Below are positions 8,528 through 16,959 of a DNA stretch of 64,000 bases, piece after piece. Made by a program: the position numbers and the translations under genes. The notes below the pieces were generated by a model. That model was not told where the DNA came from. It made no database searches and worked only from the letters and a program-made list of their open reading frames with translations. Source of the stretch: Bryobacterales bacterium (GTDB taxonomy: Bacteria; Acidobacteriota; Terriglobia; Bryobacterales; Bryobacteraceae); assembly GCA_020851555.1 (NCBI GenBank), contig JADZCM010000041.1:62001-126000 (forward strand), in the 5' to 3' direction. Within the stretch, counting starts at the first letter, position 1. Each line of letters starts with the position of its first letter.

Positions 8528-9913
8528 CTATGACCGTTTCGTCCGGAGGTGGTAGACGGTCGCACCGGCGGCCACGGTCAGCGCAGCCGCCAGGGAGACC
8601 TTGGGCTGAAGCATCACACCGTAAACAGTCATCCAGCCACCGACCACCACGAACAGGGCGGGCAACAACGGCCAGGCGAAACTCACCACCCGCAGCTTCC
8701 GCCACTCGGGCCTGCGGCGGAAGACGAAGAGAGAGCTGACCGACATGACGGCGAAGAAGTTCAGTATGAAACCGATGTAAATGACCAGTTGCGGAAAGGG
8801 CGTCAGGGTGAGCAGCATGGCGCAGATGCCCTGCAACACGATGGCGGGCACGGGCGTATGCCAGCGCGGGTCCACCTTGGCGGCCACCGGCAGGAACGCG
8901 CCGTTCTTGGCCATGGCGTAGTAGACGCGCGGCCCGATGGTCACCATGGCGTTCACGGTCGAGACGAGCGACAGCGCCATGAGCGCGCTGAACACCCCGG
9001 CGATGCCCGCTCCAAACAACCGCGAGGCGGCCAGCGATCCGACCGCCAGCACGCCTTTCATGTCGCTGAGCGGCGTGGCGTAGATGAACACCAGGTTCAG
9101 GCCGAAGTAGAGGGCGGCCACCAGTCCCGTGCCCACGGCCAGCGCCACGGGCAGCGTCTTCTCGGGACGCTTCAGCTCTTCGGCCACGTAGGTGGCGGCG
9201 TTCCATCCGCTGTAGGCGACGTAGATCCAGAACAGGCTGATGGCGAACTGCGCCGCCAGCGGGGTGGCGGAAGTCCGCGCCGTGGGCATGGAGAAGTGGT
9301 CCCAACCACCCACGCCGATGGCGAACCCCAATCCGATGAAGCTGACCAGGACCAGGATCTTCACGGCGGTCAGGACGTTCTGGATCCGCGCGATACGCCG
9401 GACGCCGAAGAAGTTCAGAACGCTGAACAGGGCGATCAGAACGGCGGCCGCCAACTGGGCTCCTCCCAACTTCAAGGAAAAAGAGCCCGTGCCGATGGTG
9501 AACTGCGCGTTCTCCTGTTTCAACGCCGGGAAGAAGTATCCGAGGTAGTCCGAGAAGGCCAGCGCCGCCGCCGCGATGGGCGCCGAGAACCCGGCGAAGA
9601 ACGACACCCAGCCGTCCATGAAGCCCCAGGTCGGGCCGTACGCGCGCGTCAGGTAGACGTACTCGCCGCCGGAACTCGGGAAGTTGACGCCCAGCTCCGA
9701 GTAACAGAAAGCGCCCACCAGCGCGAAGACCGCGCCGGCCAGCCAGATGCCCAGCACGAGCCCGGGATCACCGAGATCGCCCGCCAGGAAGCCGCTGGTC
9801 GCGAAGATGCCGGTACCGACCATGTTGGAGACGACCAGCGCGGTGGCGCTGATGATTCCCAGTTGCCGCAGCAGCGCGGAGGGGGCTTCGGAAGAGGTGG
9901 GTGTATGAGCCAT
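8528..9913 (-). CDS. APC-family amino acid permease
   Basis: A 461-residue transporter with about 12 membrane helices. The first helix carries the APC signature VVSNMVGTGIF, where the broken helix binds the substrate amine and carboxylate, and GGEYVYLTRAYGP matches the LAT/YfnA-like branch. The start at 9913 opens on a short polar tail before helix 1; an ORF extension upstream is basic, membrane-free and overlaps the divergent pcm gene. First gene of the permease-folD-coaE-htrA operon. Substrate amino acid unknown. Confidence 0.88.
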   Translation of the reverse strand: MAHTPTSSEAPSALLRQLGIISATALVVSNMVGTGIFATSGFLAGDLGDPGLVLGIWLAGAVFALVGAFCYSELGVNFPSSGGEYVYLTRAYGPTWGFMDGWVSFFAGFSAPIAAAALAFSDYLGYFFPALKQENAQFTIGTGSFSLKLGGAQLAAAVLIALFSVLNFFGVRRIARIQNVLTAVKILVLVSFIGLGFAIGVGGWDHFSMPTARTSATPLAAQFAISLFWIYVAYSGWNAATYVAEELKRPEKTLPVALAVGTGLVAALYFGLNLVFIYATPLSDMKGVLAVGSLAASRLFGAGIAGVFSALMALSLVSTVNAMVTIGPRVYYAMAKNGAFLPVAAKVDPRWHTPVPAIVLQGICAMLLTLTPFPQLVIYIGFILNFFAVMSVSSLFVFRRRPEWRKLRVVSFAWPLLPALFVVVGGWMTVYGVMLQPKVSLAAALTVAAGATVYHLRTKRS

Positions 9914-9964
9914 GTAGAATCGCGCCAACTGGATATTGTACGTCACGGGGGGTAGGATGCAGGT

Positions 9965-10717
9965 ATGGCGCGCCTGCTCCCGGCGGTGGTTCTCTGCGGG
10001 CTCCTGTTGGGCCGGATTCCCGGGCCTGGGCCGGCTTTGAGCGCGGCCGCGGCGGGGCCTCAAGCCCTCGCGGCAGCGGATCCTTTCGCCGCCCTGCGCG
10101 AGAGGATGGTCACCGAGCAGATCCAAGCCCGGGATGTCCGCGACCCGGCGGTTCTCCGCGCCATGCGGACGACGCCGCGCCACCTGTTCGTCCCGGCGGC
10201 ATTACGGTCCATGGCCTACACGGACCAGCCGCTGCCGGTGGGAAGCGGACAGACCATCTCCCAGCCCTACATCGTGGCCCTCATGAGCGAATTGCTGCAA
10301 GTGACGAAGTCTCACACGGTGCTGGAAATCGGGACGGGCTCGGGCTATCAGGCGGCGGTGCTGTCGCCGCTTGCGGGGCGCGTCTTCACCATTGAGATTG
10401 TCCCGGAACTGGCCAGGCGCAGCGAGGCGCTGCTGAAGCAGCTCGGCTGCGCCAACGTAACGGTGCGGCAGGGCGACGGCTACCTGGGGTGGCCCGAGGA
10501 GGCGCCCTTTGACCGCATCATCCTCACCGCCGCCCCGCCCGAGATACCCAAGACGCTGCTGGACCAGCTCAAGCCCGGCGGCAGGCTGGTCGCCCCGGTG
10601 GGCGCGTCGCCCCTGGACCAGGAACTCGTGGTGGCCGAGAAGGGCCGGGACGGGAAACTCCGCCGCCGGTCCGTCATCCCCGTGCGCTTCGTCCCCATGG
10701 TCCGCGGAAAGCAGTAG
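9965..10717 (+). CDS. pcm: Protein-L-isoaspartate O-methyltransferase with an export signal
   Basis: A 250-residue PCMT that methylates isoaspartyl residues so that damaged proteins can be repaired. The catalytic part shows VGSGQTISQPYIVA (about residues 92-105), the SAM-binding motif EIGTGSGYQAAV (121-132) and the LKPGGRLVAPVG strand. Residues 1-38 form a clear signal peptide (MARLLPAVVLCGLLLG, then an Ala-rich cleavage region), so this copy is probably periplasmic, unlike the cytosolic enzyme of E. coli. It is divergent from the permease, with 51 bp between starts. Confidence 0.88.
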   Translation: MARLLPAVVLCGLLLGRIPGPGPALSAAAAGPQALAAADPFAALRERMVTEQIQARDVRDPAVLRAMRTTPRHLFVPAALRSMAYTDQPLPVGSGQTISQPYIVALMSELLQVTKSHTVLEIGTGSGYQAAVLSPLAGRVFTIEIVPELARRSEALLKQLGCANVTVRQGDGYLGWPEEAPFDRIILTAAPPEIPKTLLDQLKPGGRLVAPVGASPLDQELVVAEKGRDGKLRRRSVIPVRFVPMVRGKQ

Positions 10718-10791
10718 GTACAGATCTTAATAACTTAAACAAGAATATGCCTGACATTGGATGTAAGTGTCTGTAATACTTCCCAGTCAAG

Positions 10792-11232
10792 ATGAGCGTC
10801 TCGGCGGACGGGCGGCGCAATCTCGTGCAATGGCTGTTGGGCGGCGGCCTGGCGGCCTCCATCGTATCGTTCCGGTATCCGGCGCTGAAGTTCATGAATC
10901 CGCCCGAGGTGCCGGAGGCGGCGGTGAACGAGGCCAGCGTGGGAAAGGCGGCCGGCTTCAAGGCCAACGCCGGGAAGATCGTGAAGTTCGGCAGCCGGCC
11001 GGTCCTGCTCATCCGCGTGGATGAGACCGAGTGGCGCGCCTTCTCGGCGACGTGCACGCACCTGAACTGCACGGTGCAGTACCAGGAGACCAGCCGCCAG
11101 ATCTGGTGCGCCTGCCACAACGGTTACTACGATCTCAACGGGCGAGTGGTCTCGGGCCCCCCGCCGCGGCCGCTGGACGAGTACACGGTACACGTCCGGG
11201 GCGAGGAGGTCGTGGTTGCGCGGCGCGCGTAA
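10792..11232 (+). CDS. Rieske [2Fe-2S] protein of a cytochrome bc-type complex
   Basis: A 146-residue Rieske subunit that takes electrons from quinol at the outer face of the membrane. One N-terminal membrane helix (residues 12-28) is followed by the cluster-binding motifs C88-T-H90-LN-C93 and C106-A-C108-H109-N-G, all intact. The cytochrome b gene follows after 17 bp but is broken, so the Rieske protein may have lost its partner. The start is an ATG with only a weak ribosome binding site. About 75 bp of AT-rich sequence upstream could hold the promoter, but no clear boxes are visible. Confidence 0.9.
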   Translation: MSVSADGRRNLVQWLLGGGLAASIVSFRYPALKFMNPPEVPEAAVNEASVGKAAGFKANAGKIVKFGSRPVLLIRVDETEWRAFSATCTHLNCTVQYQETSRQIWCACHNGYYDLNGRVVSGPPPRPLDEYTVHVRGEEVVVARRA

Positions 11233-11249
11233 GTAGAAAGAGGAACGGC

Positions 11250-11786
11250 GTGGGCCTGGGCGAAGCGAAAAAACGGGCGTGGGCCTGGCTCGAAGAGCGC
11301 CTGGCGCTCGGCGACCTGGCGCGTTTCATCGCTCGCAAGACCATGCCGCTGCACTCGGCGACCGCGTGGTACTACTTCGGCGGGATCACGCTGTTTCTTT
11401 TCCTGATCCAGGTCCTTACCGGCATTCTGCTGCTGCTCTACTACCGCCCGACCGTGACGGAGGCCTATGAAAGCGTGCAGCTCATCATGACGCGCGTGCA
11501 GTTCGGGTGGCTGATCCGGTCGGTCCACGGTTGATCCGCCACTCTGATGATTCTCACTGCGTTCGTCCACATGTTCAGCGTGGTGTTCCTGCATGCCTAC
11601 CGGCGGCCGTGCGAGGTGACGTGGCTGAGCGGCATCGCTCTGTTGGGCTTGTCCCTGGCCTTCGGTTTCAGCGGCTATCTGCTTCCCTGGAACGAGATCT
11701 CCTACTTGGCCACCAAAGTGGGCTCTGGGCTTTGCTTCCGATGTGGGCGACGAGCCGGCGGGGGGCGCTCCGCACCCGGCTTGTAA
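11250..11786 (+). pseudogene. Cytochrome b (b6-like), nonsense codon and 3' deletion
   Basis: From a GTG at 11250 (AGAGGA upstream) one frame encodes a cytochrome b N-terminal domain: [20 protein letters not shown], then helix B with both haem ligands, His in RSVHG and His 14 residues later in FVHMF, then [17 protein letters not shown]. The codon after RSVHG is TGA (11532-11534) where cytochromes b have a conserved Trp (RSVHxW). The frame is otherwise unbroken across this codon, so it is a point change TGG to TGA. After ATKVG the expected loop and remaining helices are missing and the frame runs into unrelated sequence, ending at 11786. Not functional unless the stop is read through. Confidence 0.8.
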
Positions 11787-11851
11787 CCGGAGCCGGGGTG
11801 GCGCTGATCGCCTGCCTGGCGACTTTCTCCACCCTGGGGTATTGGCGATGA
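11735..11851 (+). pseudogene. Tail of a deleted membrane-protein gene upstream of the multihaem cytochrome
   Basis: In a third frame, sequence ending [19 protein letters not shown] and STLGYWR encodes one membrane helix and a stop (11849-11851) that overlaps the ATG of the multihaem cytochrome gene as ATGA. The tight overlap suggests this is the native 3' end of the neighbour gene, probably the C-terminal cytochrome b/subunit IV part, left after the deletion that truncated cytochrome b. The deletion joint lies near 11720-11735. Confidence 0.45.
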
Positions 11852-12798
11852 CGCTCGGACTCCGGCTGTGGTGCCTGTTGGCGCTTGCGGCGGCGGGCGC
11901 CGGGGTCTGTCTCAGTTGTCACGCTCCTCTGGCGGAGCTGGTTCAGGACGCCGCACTCCGCCAGAAGGTGAGCTGGGAAGGGATCACCTGCGACTACTGC
12001 CACTCGCTTCGCGACGTGACCTTCAAGGGCGGGAATCCGAAGGCCGAAATCGTTCTGTCCCTGGAGAAGACAGGCCCGCTCAAGGACACCTTCGCTCTCG
12101 CTCACAAGACCCGGTATTCCGCGGTCCACACCAGTTCCCTGATCTGTGCGCCTTGCCACGAGTACCGCAACTCGCTCGGACTACCGGTTCTGACGACGTA
12201 CTCCGAATGGCAGAACAGCCGGTACGCGAAGGAGGGCCGCGGGTGCCAGTCCTGCCACATGTACCAGGTCGCGGGCAAGGTGGTGGATCCCAAGGTGCGC
12301 CAGTCCACGGGGGCGATGGCCAACCTCCATCAGATGCCGGGAAGCCACTCGCTGGAACAGCTTAACCGGACCATCAAGGCGCAGATGCCGGCGGACAGGG
12401 AGGACGGCCAGCTCAGAATCAGCGTCGAAGTGTCGAACGCCGCTGCGGGGCACTATGTACCCACCGGCTCGCCCATGCGCCAGCTCGTGCTGGAAGTCAC
12501 CGCCGACCCCTATTCGGGCCGTCAGCTACGCGAGGAGAGGGTGTACCGGCGCACCTTGGCGGATAGCCAGGGAAAGCCCGTCGAGCGCGAGCCGCAGGCC
12601 TTCCTCCGCGGGGCCAAGGTGACCTCGGACAACCGCCTGACTCCCGGCGAGAAGCGCATCGAGACCTTCCGGTTTCCGGTCCCGGCGGGAACGCAAACGC
12701 AGGTTCAGGCCACCTTCTGGTACTACTACTCGCCGCTCGCGCAAACTGAATCCCAGCAACGCGTGACTTTCCTGACGCTGCGCCGACTGGTGAAGTAG
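11848..12798 (+). CDS. Tetrahaem c-type cytochrome, exported
   Basis: A 316-residue protein with a signal peptide (residues 1-20) and four CxxCH haem-binding motifs: CLSCH just after the leader, CDYCH, CAPCH and CQSCH. Extra His residues between them could be sixth ligands. The C-terminal 120 residues are beta-rich and haem-free (GHYVPTGSPMRQLVLEV onward), as in cytochrome c554-like multihaem proteins. In this position it would be the electron acceptor of the Rieske/cytochrome b complex; with cytochrome b broken its role is unclear. The first motif starts only about 21 residues from the N-terminus, close to the leader cleavage region. Confidence 0.82.
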   Translation: MTLGLRLWCLLALAAAGAGVCLSCHAPLAELVQDAALRQKVSWEGITCDYCHSLRDVTFKGGNPKAEIVLSLEKTGPLKDTFALAHKTRYSAVHTSSLICAPCHEYRNSLGLPVLTTYSEWQNSRYAKEGRGCQSCHMYQVAGKVVDPKVRQSTGAMANLHQMPGSHSLEQLNRTIKAQMPADREDGQLRISVEVSNAAAGHYVPTGSPMRQLVLEVTADPYSGRQLREERVYRRTLADSQGKPVEREPQAFLRGAKVTSDNRLTPGEKRIETFRFPVPAGTQTQVQATFWYYYSPLAQTESQQRVTFLTLRRLVK

Positions 12799-12839
12799 CC
12801 CGGCCCGCCGGACGGCTCCATCATGTATCATCATCGGTG

Positions 12840-13865
12840 ATGGCCTCCAAGATCACGGGGATCTACGTTCCGACGCTGGTGCCGGTCGACGAGCGCGGCG
12901 ATATCAACGAACCCGAGCTGCGGCGGTTTCTGAAATGGCTGATCGACAAGGGAGTGCACGGGCTCTACCCCAACGGCTCGACGGGCGAGTTCGTCCGTCT
13001 CAACGCCGAGGAACGCCGGCGGGTGGTGAAGATCGCGTGCGAGACGGCGGATGGCCGCGTGCCCGTGCTCGCCGGCGCCGCGGAGGCGAACGCCAGGGAG
13101 ACCATCAAGGCCTGCGAAACCTACCTGGAGTACGGCGCGCGGGCCGTGGCGATCGTCTCGCCTTTCTACTACCGGCTCAGCCCTGAGGCTGTTTACGCCT
13201 ACTTCGCGGAGATCGCCCGGAACTCGCCCATCGACGTCACCCTCTACAACATCCCCATGTTCGCCAGCCCGATTGATGTCCCCACCATACGCCGGCTGGC
13301 TGAGCTTCCGCGGATTGTGGGCATCAAGGACTCCTCGGGAGACGTCTCGTTCATGCTGCGGATGGTGGCCGCGATCCGCCCCAGCCGGCCCGATTTCACC
13401 TTCCTGACCGGCTGGGACGTGGTGCTGGCGCCCATGATGCTGGCCGGCGCCGACGGCGGCACCAACGCCAGCGGGAACGCCATACCCGAGGTCATGTGCC
13501 GCCTGTTCGAGCTGACACGCTCCGGCAACCTGGAAGAGGCCATGAAGCTCCAGTTCCGGATTCTGGACGTGTTCGACACCATGCTCAATCCGTTTGAGTT
13601 TCCCGACGGCTTCCGCGCCGCTACCGAAATGCGGGGGTTCAAGATGGGTCCCGGGCGCCAGCCTTCGACTCCGGCGCAGCAGGTGAACCGCGCGTCGTTG
13701 CAGAAGGTGCTGCAATGCCTGCTGGCCGATCTCGGCGTGGTGGAGCCGCCCGCCGCCGGCTGCCCCCCGCGCACCGGAAACTTGCAGAAGGATCAGATCG
13801 GCCAGATCGTGTACGAAGTGCTGCATGAGCTCGAACAGCGAGGTGTGCTCTGGAAGAAGCCCTAG
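12840..13865 (+). CDS. DHDPS/N-acetylneuraminate lyase family aldolase with encapsulation-peptide-like C-terminus
   Basis: A 341-residue class I aldolase of the DapA/NanA family. The Schiff-base Lys163 (GIKDSSGD) and Tyr136 (LYNIP) are present, as is the NGSTGEF carboxylate-binding loop. The family core ends near residue 295; a Pro/Gly-rich linker (about 300-313) then leads to an amphipathic helix, KDQIGQIVYEVLHELEQRG (317-335). That pattern matches peptides that target enzymes into bacterial microcompartments. The next gene, overlapping by 16 bases, is a BMC shell protein, which supports a cargo role. An in-frame GTG (12837) precedes the ATG. The substrate is probably a 2-oxo acid aldol, not lysine precursors, but this is inference. 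Confidence 0.85.
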   Translation: MASKITGIYVPTLVPVDERGDINEPELRRFLKWLIDKGVHGLYPNGSTGEFVRLNAEERRRVVKIACETADGRVPVLAGAAEANARETIKACETYLEYGARAVAIVSPFYYRLSPEAVYAYFAEIARNSPIDVTLYNIPMFASPIDVPTIRRLAELPRIVGIKDSSGDVSFMLRMVAAIRPSRPDFTFLTGWDVVLAPMMLAGADGGTNASGNAIPEVMCRLFELTRSGNLEEAMKLQFRILDVFDTMLNPFEFPDGFRAATEMRGFKMGPGRQPSTPAQQVNRASLQKVLQCLLADLGVVEPPAAGCPPRTGNLQKDQIGQIVYEVLHELEQRGVLWKKP

Positions 13866-14461
13866 CCCTGATCGAGGTCGGCGGCTGGAGCCCCGCCATG
13901 GTGATTCTGGACGCCATGGAGAAGACGGCCGGCATCCGCGTGATCCAGGCGGAGTTGAACGACCAGCCAGGAGTCTGCCTGAAGCTGCGCGGGCCGTTGG
14001 GGGATATCCGCGCGGCGGTGGACGCCGCCCGGCAGACGGCGGAGGCGATGCGGACGCCGATGGTCTGGGACACTATTCCGTCCCCGGGCTTCGATTCGCA
14101 CCTGGCCTACCAGGCCAAACCCGATTTCAACCCGCTGTTCGAGCAGCCCACGGTGCAAGCGCCGAAGGAGGAGAAGATGGCTGAGCAGTCCCCGTTCGCA
14201 GTCGGCTTGATCGAGACCCAGGGTTTCACCGCCGTATTCGAGGCCATCGACACGGCGGTGAAGACCGCCGCCGTCGAGGTGCTGGCACGGGAGAAGCTCG
14301 GCGGGGGCTACATCACGGTGGTCATCAAGGGAGACGTTGCGGCCGTGCGGGCCGCGGTTGACGCCGGGCAGGCCAGGGTCGAGGGGCTGGGCAAGCTGAT
14401 CGCGGCCCACGTTATCCCCAGCCCGTCCGCGGCGGTGCTTTCCTTGTTGCCGAAGCTGTGA
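13850..14461 (+). CDS. Bacterial microcompartment shell protein with two BMC domains (BMC-T-like)
   Basis: Two BMC domains in one frame. Domain 1 begins EEALALIEVGGWSPAMVIL and runs to WDTIPSPG; after a linker of about 30 residues, domain 2 (about 115-203) is canonical: AVGLIETQGF, REKLGGGYITVVIKGDVAAV, AHVIPSP. The first ATG in frame (13898) would remove strand 1 of domain 1, so the likely start is the CTG at 13850, preceded by GAGG at 13840-13843; no ATG, GTG or TTG lies between the upstream stop (13826-13828) and 13898. At 203 residues it fits trimeric tandem shell proteins. It overlaps the aldolase gene. No further BMC genes are in the window, so this is a satellite locus or remnant. Confidence 0.85.
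   Translation: MEEALALIEVGGWSPAMVILDAMEKTAGIRVIQAELNDQPGVCLKLRGPLGDIRAAVDAARQTAEAMRTPMVWDTIPSPGFDSHLAYQAKPDFNPLFEQPTVQAPKEEKMAEQSPFAVGLIETQGFTAVFEAIDTAVKTAAVEVLAREKLGGGYITVVIKGDVAAVRAAVDAGQARVEGLGKLIAAHVIPSPSAAVLSLLPKL
14165..14179 (+). promoter_or_regulatory. Internal ribosome binding site and ATG for BMC domain 2
   Basis: AAGGAGGAG at 14165-14173 precedes an in-frame ATG at 14177 with ideal spacing. Translation from here would give a 94-residue protein, exactly one BMC domain and the normal length of a hexameric BMC-H shell protein. This is the best ribosome binding site in the gene, better than that of the full-length product, so one gene may give both shell-protein types. It could also be a relic of two genes that fused. 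Confidence 0.5.
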
Positions 14462-14659
14462 TACTCGGGCTCGCCTCGGGTTCCGGCTCTCCTGGTCCTG
14501 GGACGCCGGGGCCGGTCTTCCGGCGCCGGCGCCGGCCGGGGTCTACCGCCTGATTCCGTGCGCCGTGCGTCACTGATACGCCACGCGGAGTCCTTCGAGA
14601 CGCTGCTTTTCAGCGCCGCGTGCCGTCCCGGGGATGGTATTCTGCCTCAAGGAGCCGCC

Positions 14660-16663
14660 ATGAGACCAGCCGCACTGTTCTTCCTGATTTTCTCCGCCAT
14701 CGCCTGTCCCGGCCAGACGGACGCGGTCGTGGAGGTAGACGCGTCCAGGACGCTGCACGACATTCCCAGGACCATCTACGGGACATTCCTGGAGCCGATC
14801 GGCCGGAGCATTTACGGGGGGCTGTGGGCCCAGATCCTGGAGAACCCGAGTTTTGAGGAGAACCTGTGGAGCGCCCGCCGCGTCAGCCAGATGGTCACCC
14901 AGCGTCCCGAATTGGCCCAGGCGTCCAACATCGGGCTGCCCCTTCCCTGGGAGTCTCTGGACCCCGCCCAGGGCTGGAGGTTCGAGCCGCGGTGGGGCGA
15001 CGCCGCCAATTCGTACCGGTCGCTTCTGATCATGGCGCTGCCGGGCGGGGAGACCGGCGTGCGGCAGCAGGTCTATCTGCCCGTTCATCGCACTCTGCGG
15101 TACGGCGGGAGCCTGTACGCCAAGCCCGTGAGCGGCGCTACGCAGATCGAAGTATCCCTGCGCAAGAGGGGCGGCGCGAAGGAAATCCTGGCGCGCGCGC
15201 CCCTCAAGCTGCCGGCCGGCGGCTGGGCGCGGCACGAATACGCTCTGGAACTGGCGCAGGGCAGCGTCGCGGGGCTGGAGCCCGTGGATTTCGTGATCGC
15301 CGTCTCCGACGAGGCCCGGGTGCTGATCGACCAGGTGTTTCTTTACCCTGCCGATCATGTCGATGGAATGAACCCGGAGATGATCGAAATGTCGCGGGCT
15401 CTCAGGAGTCCGGTGTTGAGGTACGGCGGGAACTTCACCTCCGGCTACCACTGGCGCGACGGAATCGGGCCTCTCGACCAGCGCGTGAGCATGCTGAACC
15501 AGGCCTGGGGCATGCCGGAGTACAACCACTTCGGCACCGACGAGTACCTGCGGTTCTGCCAGTTGATCGGCAGCCAACCCCAGATCGCCCTGAATCTCGG
15601 CAGCGGCACGCCGCAGGAAGCCGCCGAGTGGGTGAGCTATGTGAACGGGCGGTGGGGCGACAAATCCGGCGGCCAGCTTTGGGAATTGGGCAACGAACTC
15701 TGGGGGAACTTCCAGATCGGCTACCCGACGCTGCCCCGGCTGGCGGAGCGGACGCGCGCCTTCAGTGAAGCGGTGCGCAAGGCGGATCCCCGCACGACCT
15801 TGATCGCCACCGGCCAGGACCCGGATCACTTCGAGGAATGGAACGCCGAACTTCTGCGCCTGGGACCGGAGCACTTCAACTATCTCGCCACGCACTTCGT
15901 CGTGAATACGGGCGACGTGGTCAGGAAGGATCCCACGCCGGAGTTCATCGCGCAGGCCGGGCTCGCGCTGCCCGTCGGGTTGGAGCGGCAGTTGCGCGCC
16001 ATGAAGGCCCAGATCGACGCGGATCCCAGGGCGCGCGGCCGGGTGAAGGTCGCATTCACCGAATGGCTCTACAGCGGCGACCGCACCCGCGCCGCGATGT
16101 TCGACAACCTGGGGGGCGCGCTGGCGGCCGCCGGATTCCTCAACACCCTGATGCGCGTGGCGGATTTCACACCCATCGCCGACATGACCGGGCTGATCGA
16201 GTTCGGCGGCATCTGGCAGAAGCGGGGACGCACTTACGGTGTGCCCGCCTATTGGGCCTTCCGGATGTACTCCACCGCGGAAGGCGCGCGCCTGCTGGAC
16301 ACGCGCACCAAGGTTGAACAGTACGACGTCGAACAGGGTGTCCGGCGGATTCCGAATATCGCCGGCGTGCCGTATCTGGACGTGGTAGCCGCACTGAGCG
16401 AAACGGGCGACCGGCTCACCCTGTTCTGCGTCAACCGCCACTTGACCAAGGACCTACGCGCCACCATCCGGCTGAACGGATTCCAGGCGGCTTCGGCCCG
16501 CGGTTCGCAACTGACCGGGGCGGGGCTCACGGCCATGAACAGCGAAGAGACCCCGGAGGCGATCGTGCCGGCTCCGGTGACCGTGCAGCCCAAAGGCTCG
16601 GAACTGGAGCACCTGTTTCCGCGGCTGAGCGTCACGGTGATCGAACTGGCGCGGGCGCGGTAG
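14660..16663 (+). CDS. Secreted alpha-L-arabinofuranosidase, GH51-like
   Basis: A 667-residue exported glycosidase with a signal peptide ([19 protein letters not shown]). The N-terminal strand [20 protein letters not shown] is typical of GH51, followed by a carbohydrate-binding-like insertion and the (beta/alpha)8 barrel. The acid/base Glu lies in [10 protein letters not shown] and the nucleophile Glu in [13 protein letters not shown]-terminal beta-sandwich ends the protein. It would release arabinose from plant arabinans or arabinoxylan in the periplasm or outside. The start at 14660 has AAGGAG just upstream. The gene stands alone after a GC-rich spacer that contains the palindrome CCGGCGCCGGCGCCGG at 14520-14535, possibly a terminator of the BMC gene. 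Confidence 0.85.
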   Translation: MRPAALFFLIFSAIACPGQTDAVVEVDASRTLHDIPRTIYGTFLEPIGRSIYGGLWAQILENPSFEENLWSARRVSQMVTQRPELAQASNIGLPLPWESLDPAQGWRFEPRWGDAANSYRSLLIMALPGGETGVRQQVYLPVHRTLRYGGSLYAKPVSGATQIEVSLRKRGGAKEILARAPLKLPAGGWARHEYALELAQGSVAGLEPVDFVIAVSDEARVLIDQVFLYPADHVDGMNPEMIEMSRALRSPVLRYGGNFTSGYHWRDGIGPLDQRVSMLNQAWGMPEYNHFGTDEYLRFCQLIGSQPQIALNLGSGTPQEAAEWVSYVNGRWGDKSGGQLWELGNELWGNFQIGYPTLPRLAERTRAFSEAVRKADPRTTLIATGQDPDHFEEWNAELLRLGPEHFNYLATHFVVNTGDVVRKDPTPEFIAQAGLALPVGLERQLRAMKAQIDADPRARGRVKVAFTEWLYSGDRTRAAMFDNLGGALAAAGFLNTLMRVADFTPIADMTGLIEFGGIWQKRGRTYGVPAYWAFRMYSTAEGARLLDTRTKVEQYDVEQGVRRIPNIAGVPYLDVVAALSETGDRLTLFCVNRHLTKDLRATIRLNGFQAASARGSQLTGAGLTAMNSEETPEAIVPAPVTVQPKGSELEHLFPRLSVTVIELARAR

Positions 16664-16740
16664 GCGGCTCCGCGCCGCCCGGCCGGCGGCGCCGTGCTAA
16701 ACTGAAGATTCAACAGGCCATCGAAAGGGTTGAGCAAGCA

Positions 16741-16950
16741 ATGAAAGCCGGGATTCACCCCGCCTACAACGAGGTAAACATCATCTGTGCCTGCGGGCAC
16801 ACCTTCCGCAGCCGTTCCACGCACAAAGGCGACATCCGCGTGGAAATCTGCTCCAAGTGCCATCCCTTTTTCACGGGCCGGCAGAAGCTCGTCGATACGG
16901 CGGGCCGCGTGGATCGCTTCCAGCGCAAGTACGCCAAGGTGCAGAAGTAG
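16741..16950 (+). CDS. rpmE: 50S ribosomal protein L31, zinc-binding form
   Basis: A 69-residue L31 of the C+ type. It has the pattern MKxGIHPxYNEV, a CACG pair near residue 17, and the [13 protein letters not shown] pair that completes the zinc site. The C-terminal [13 protein letters not shown] is standard. The zinc form implies no replacement by a Cys-free paralogue at this locus. It stands alone and is convergent with lnt, with nine bases between the stops. Confidence 0.97.
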   Translation: MKAGIHPAYNEVNIICACGHTFRSRSTHKGDIRVEICSKCHPFFTGRQKLVDTAGRVDRFQRKYAKVQK

Positions 16951-16959
16951 GGCCGCGTC

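Noticed and set aside
11507-11851. Programmed frameshift or readthrough in cytochrome b
   Set aside because: The stop is an in-frame point change, but the missing C-terminal helices cannot be restored by any single shift, so decay is simpler.
14570-16441. A 623-codon minus-strand ORF
   Set aside because: Complement of the arabinofuranosidase gene with shadow composition and no ribosome binding site.
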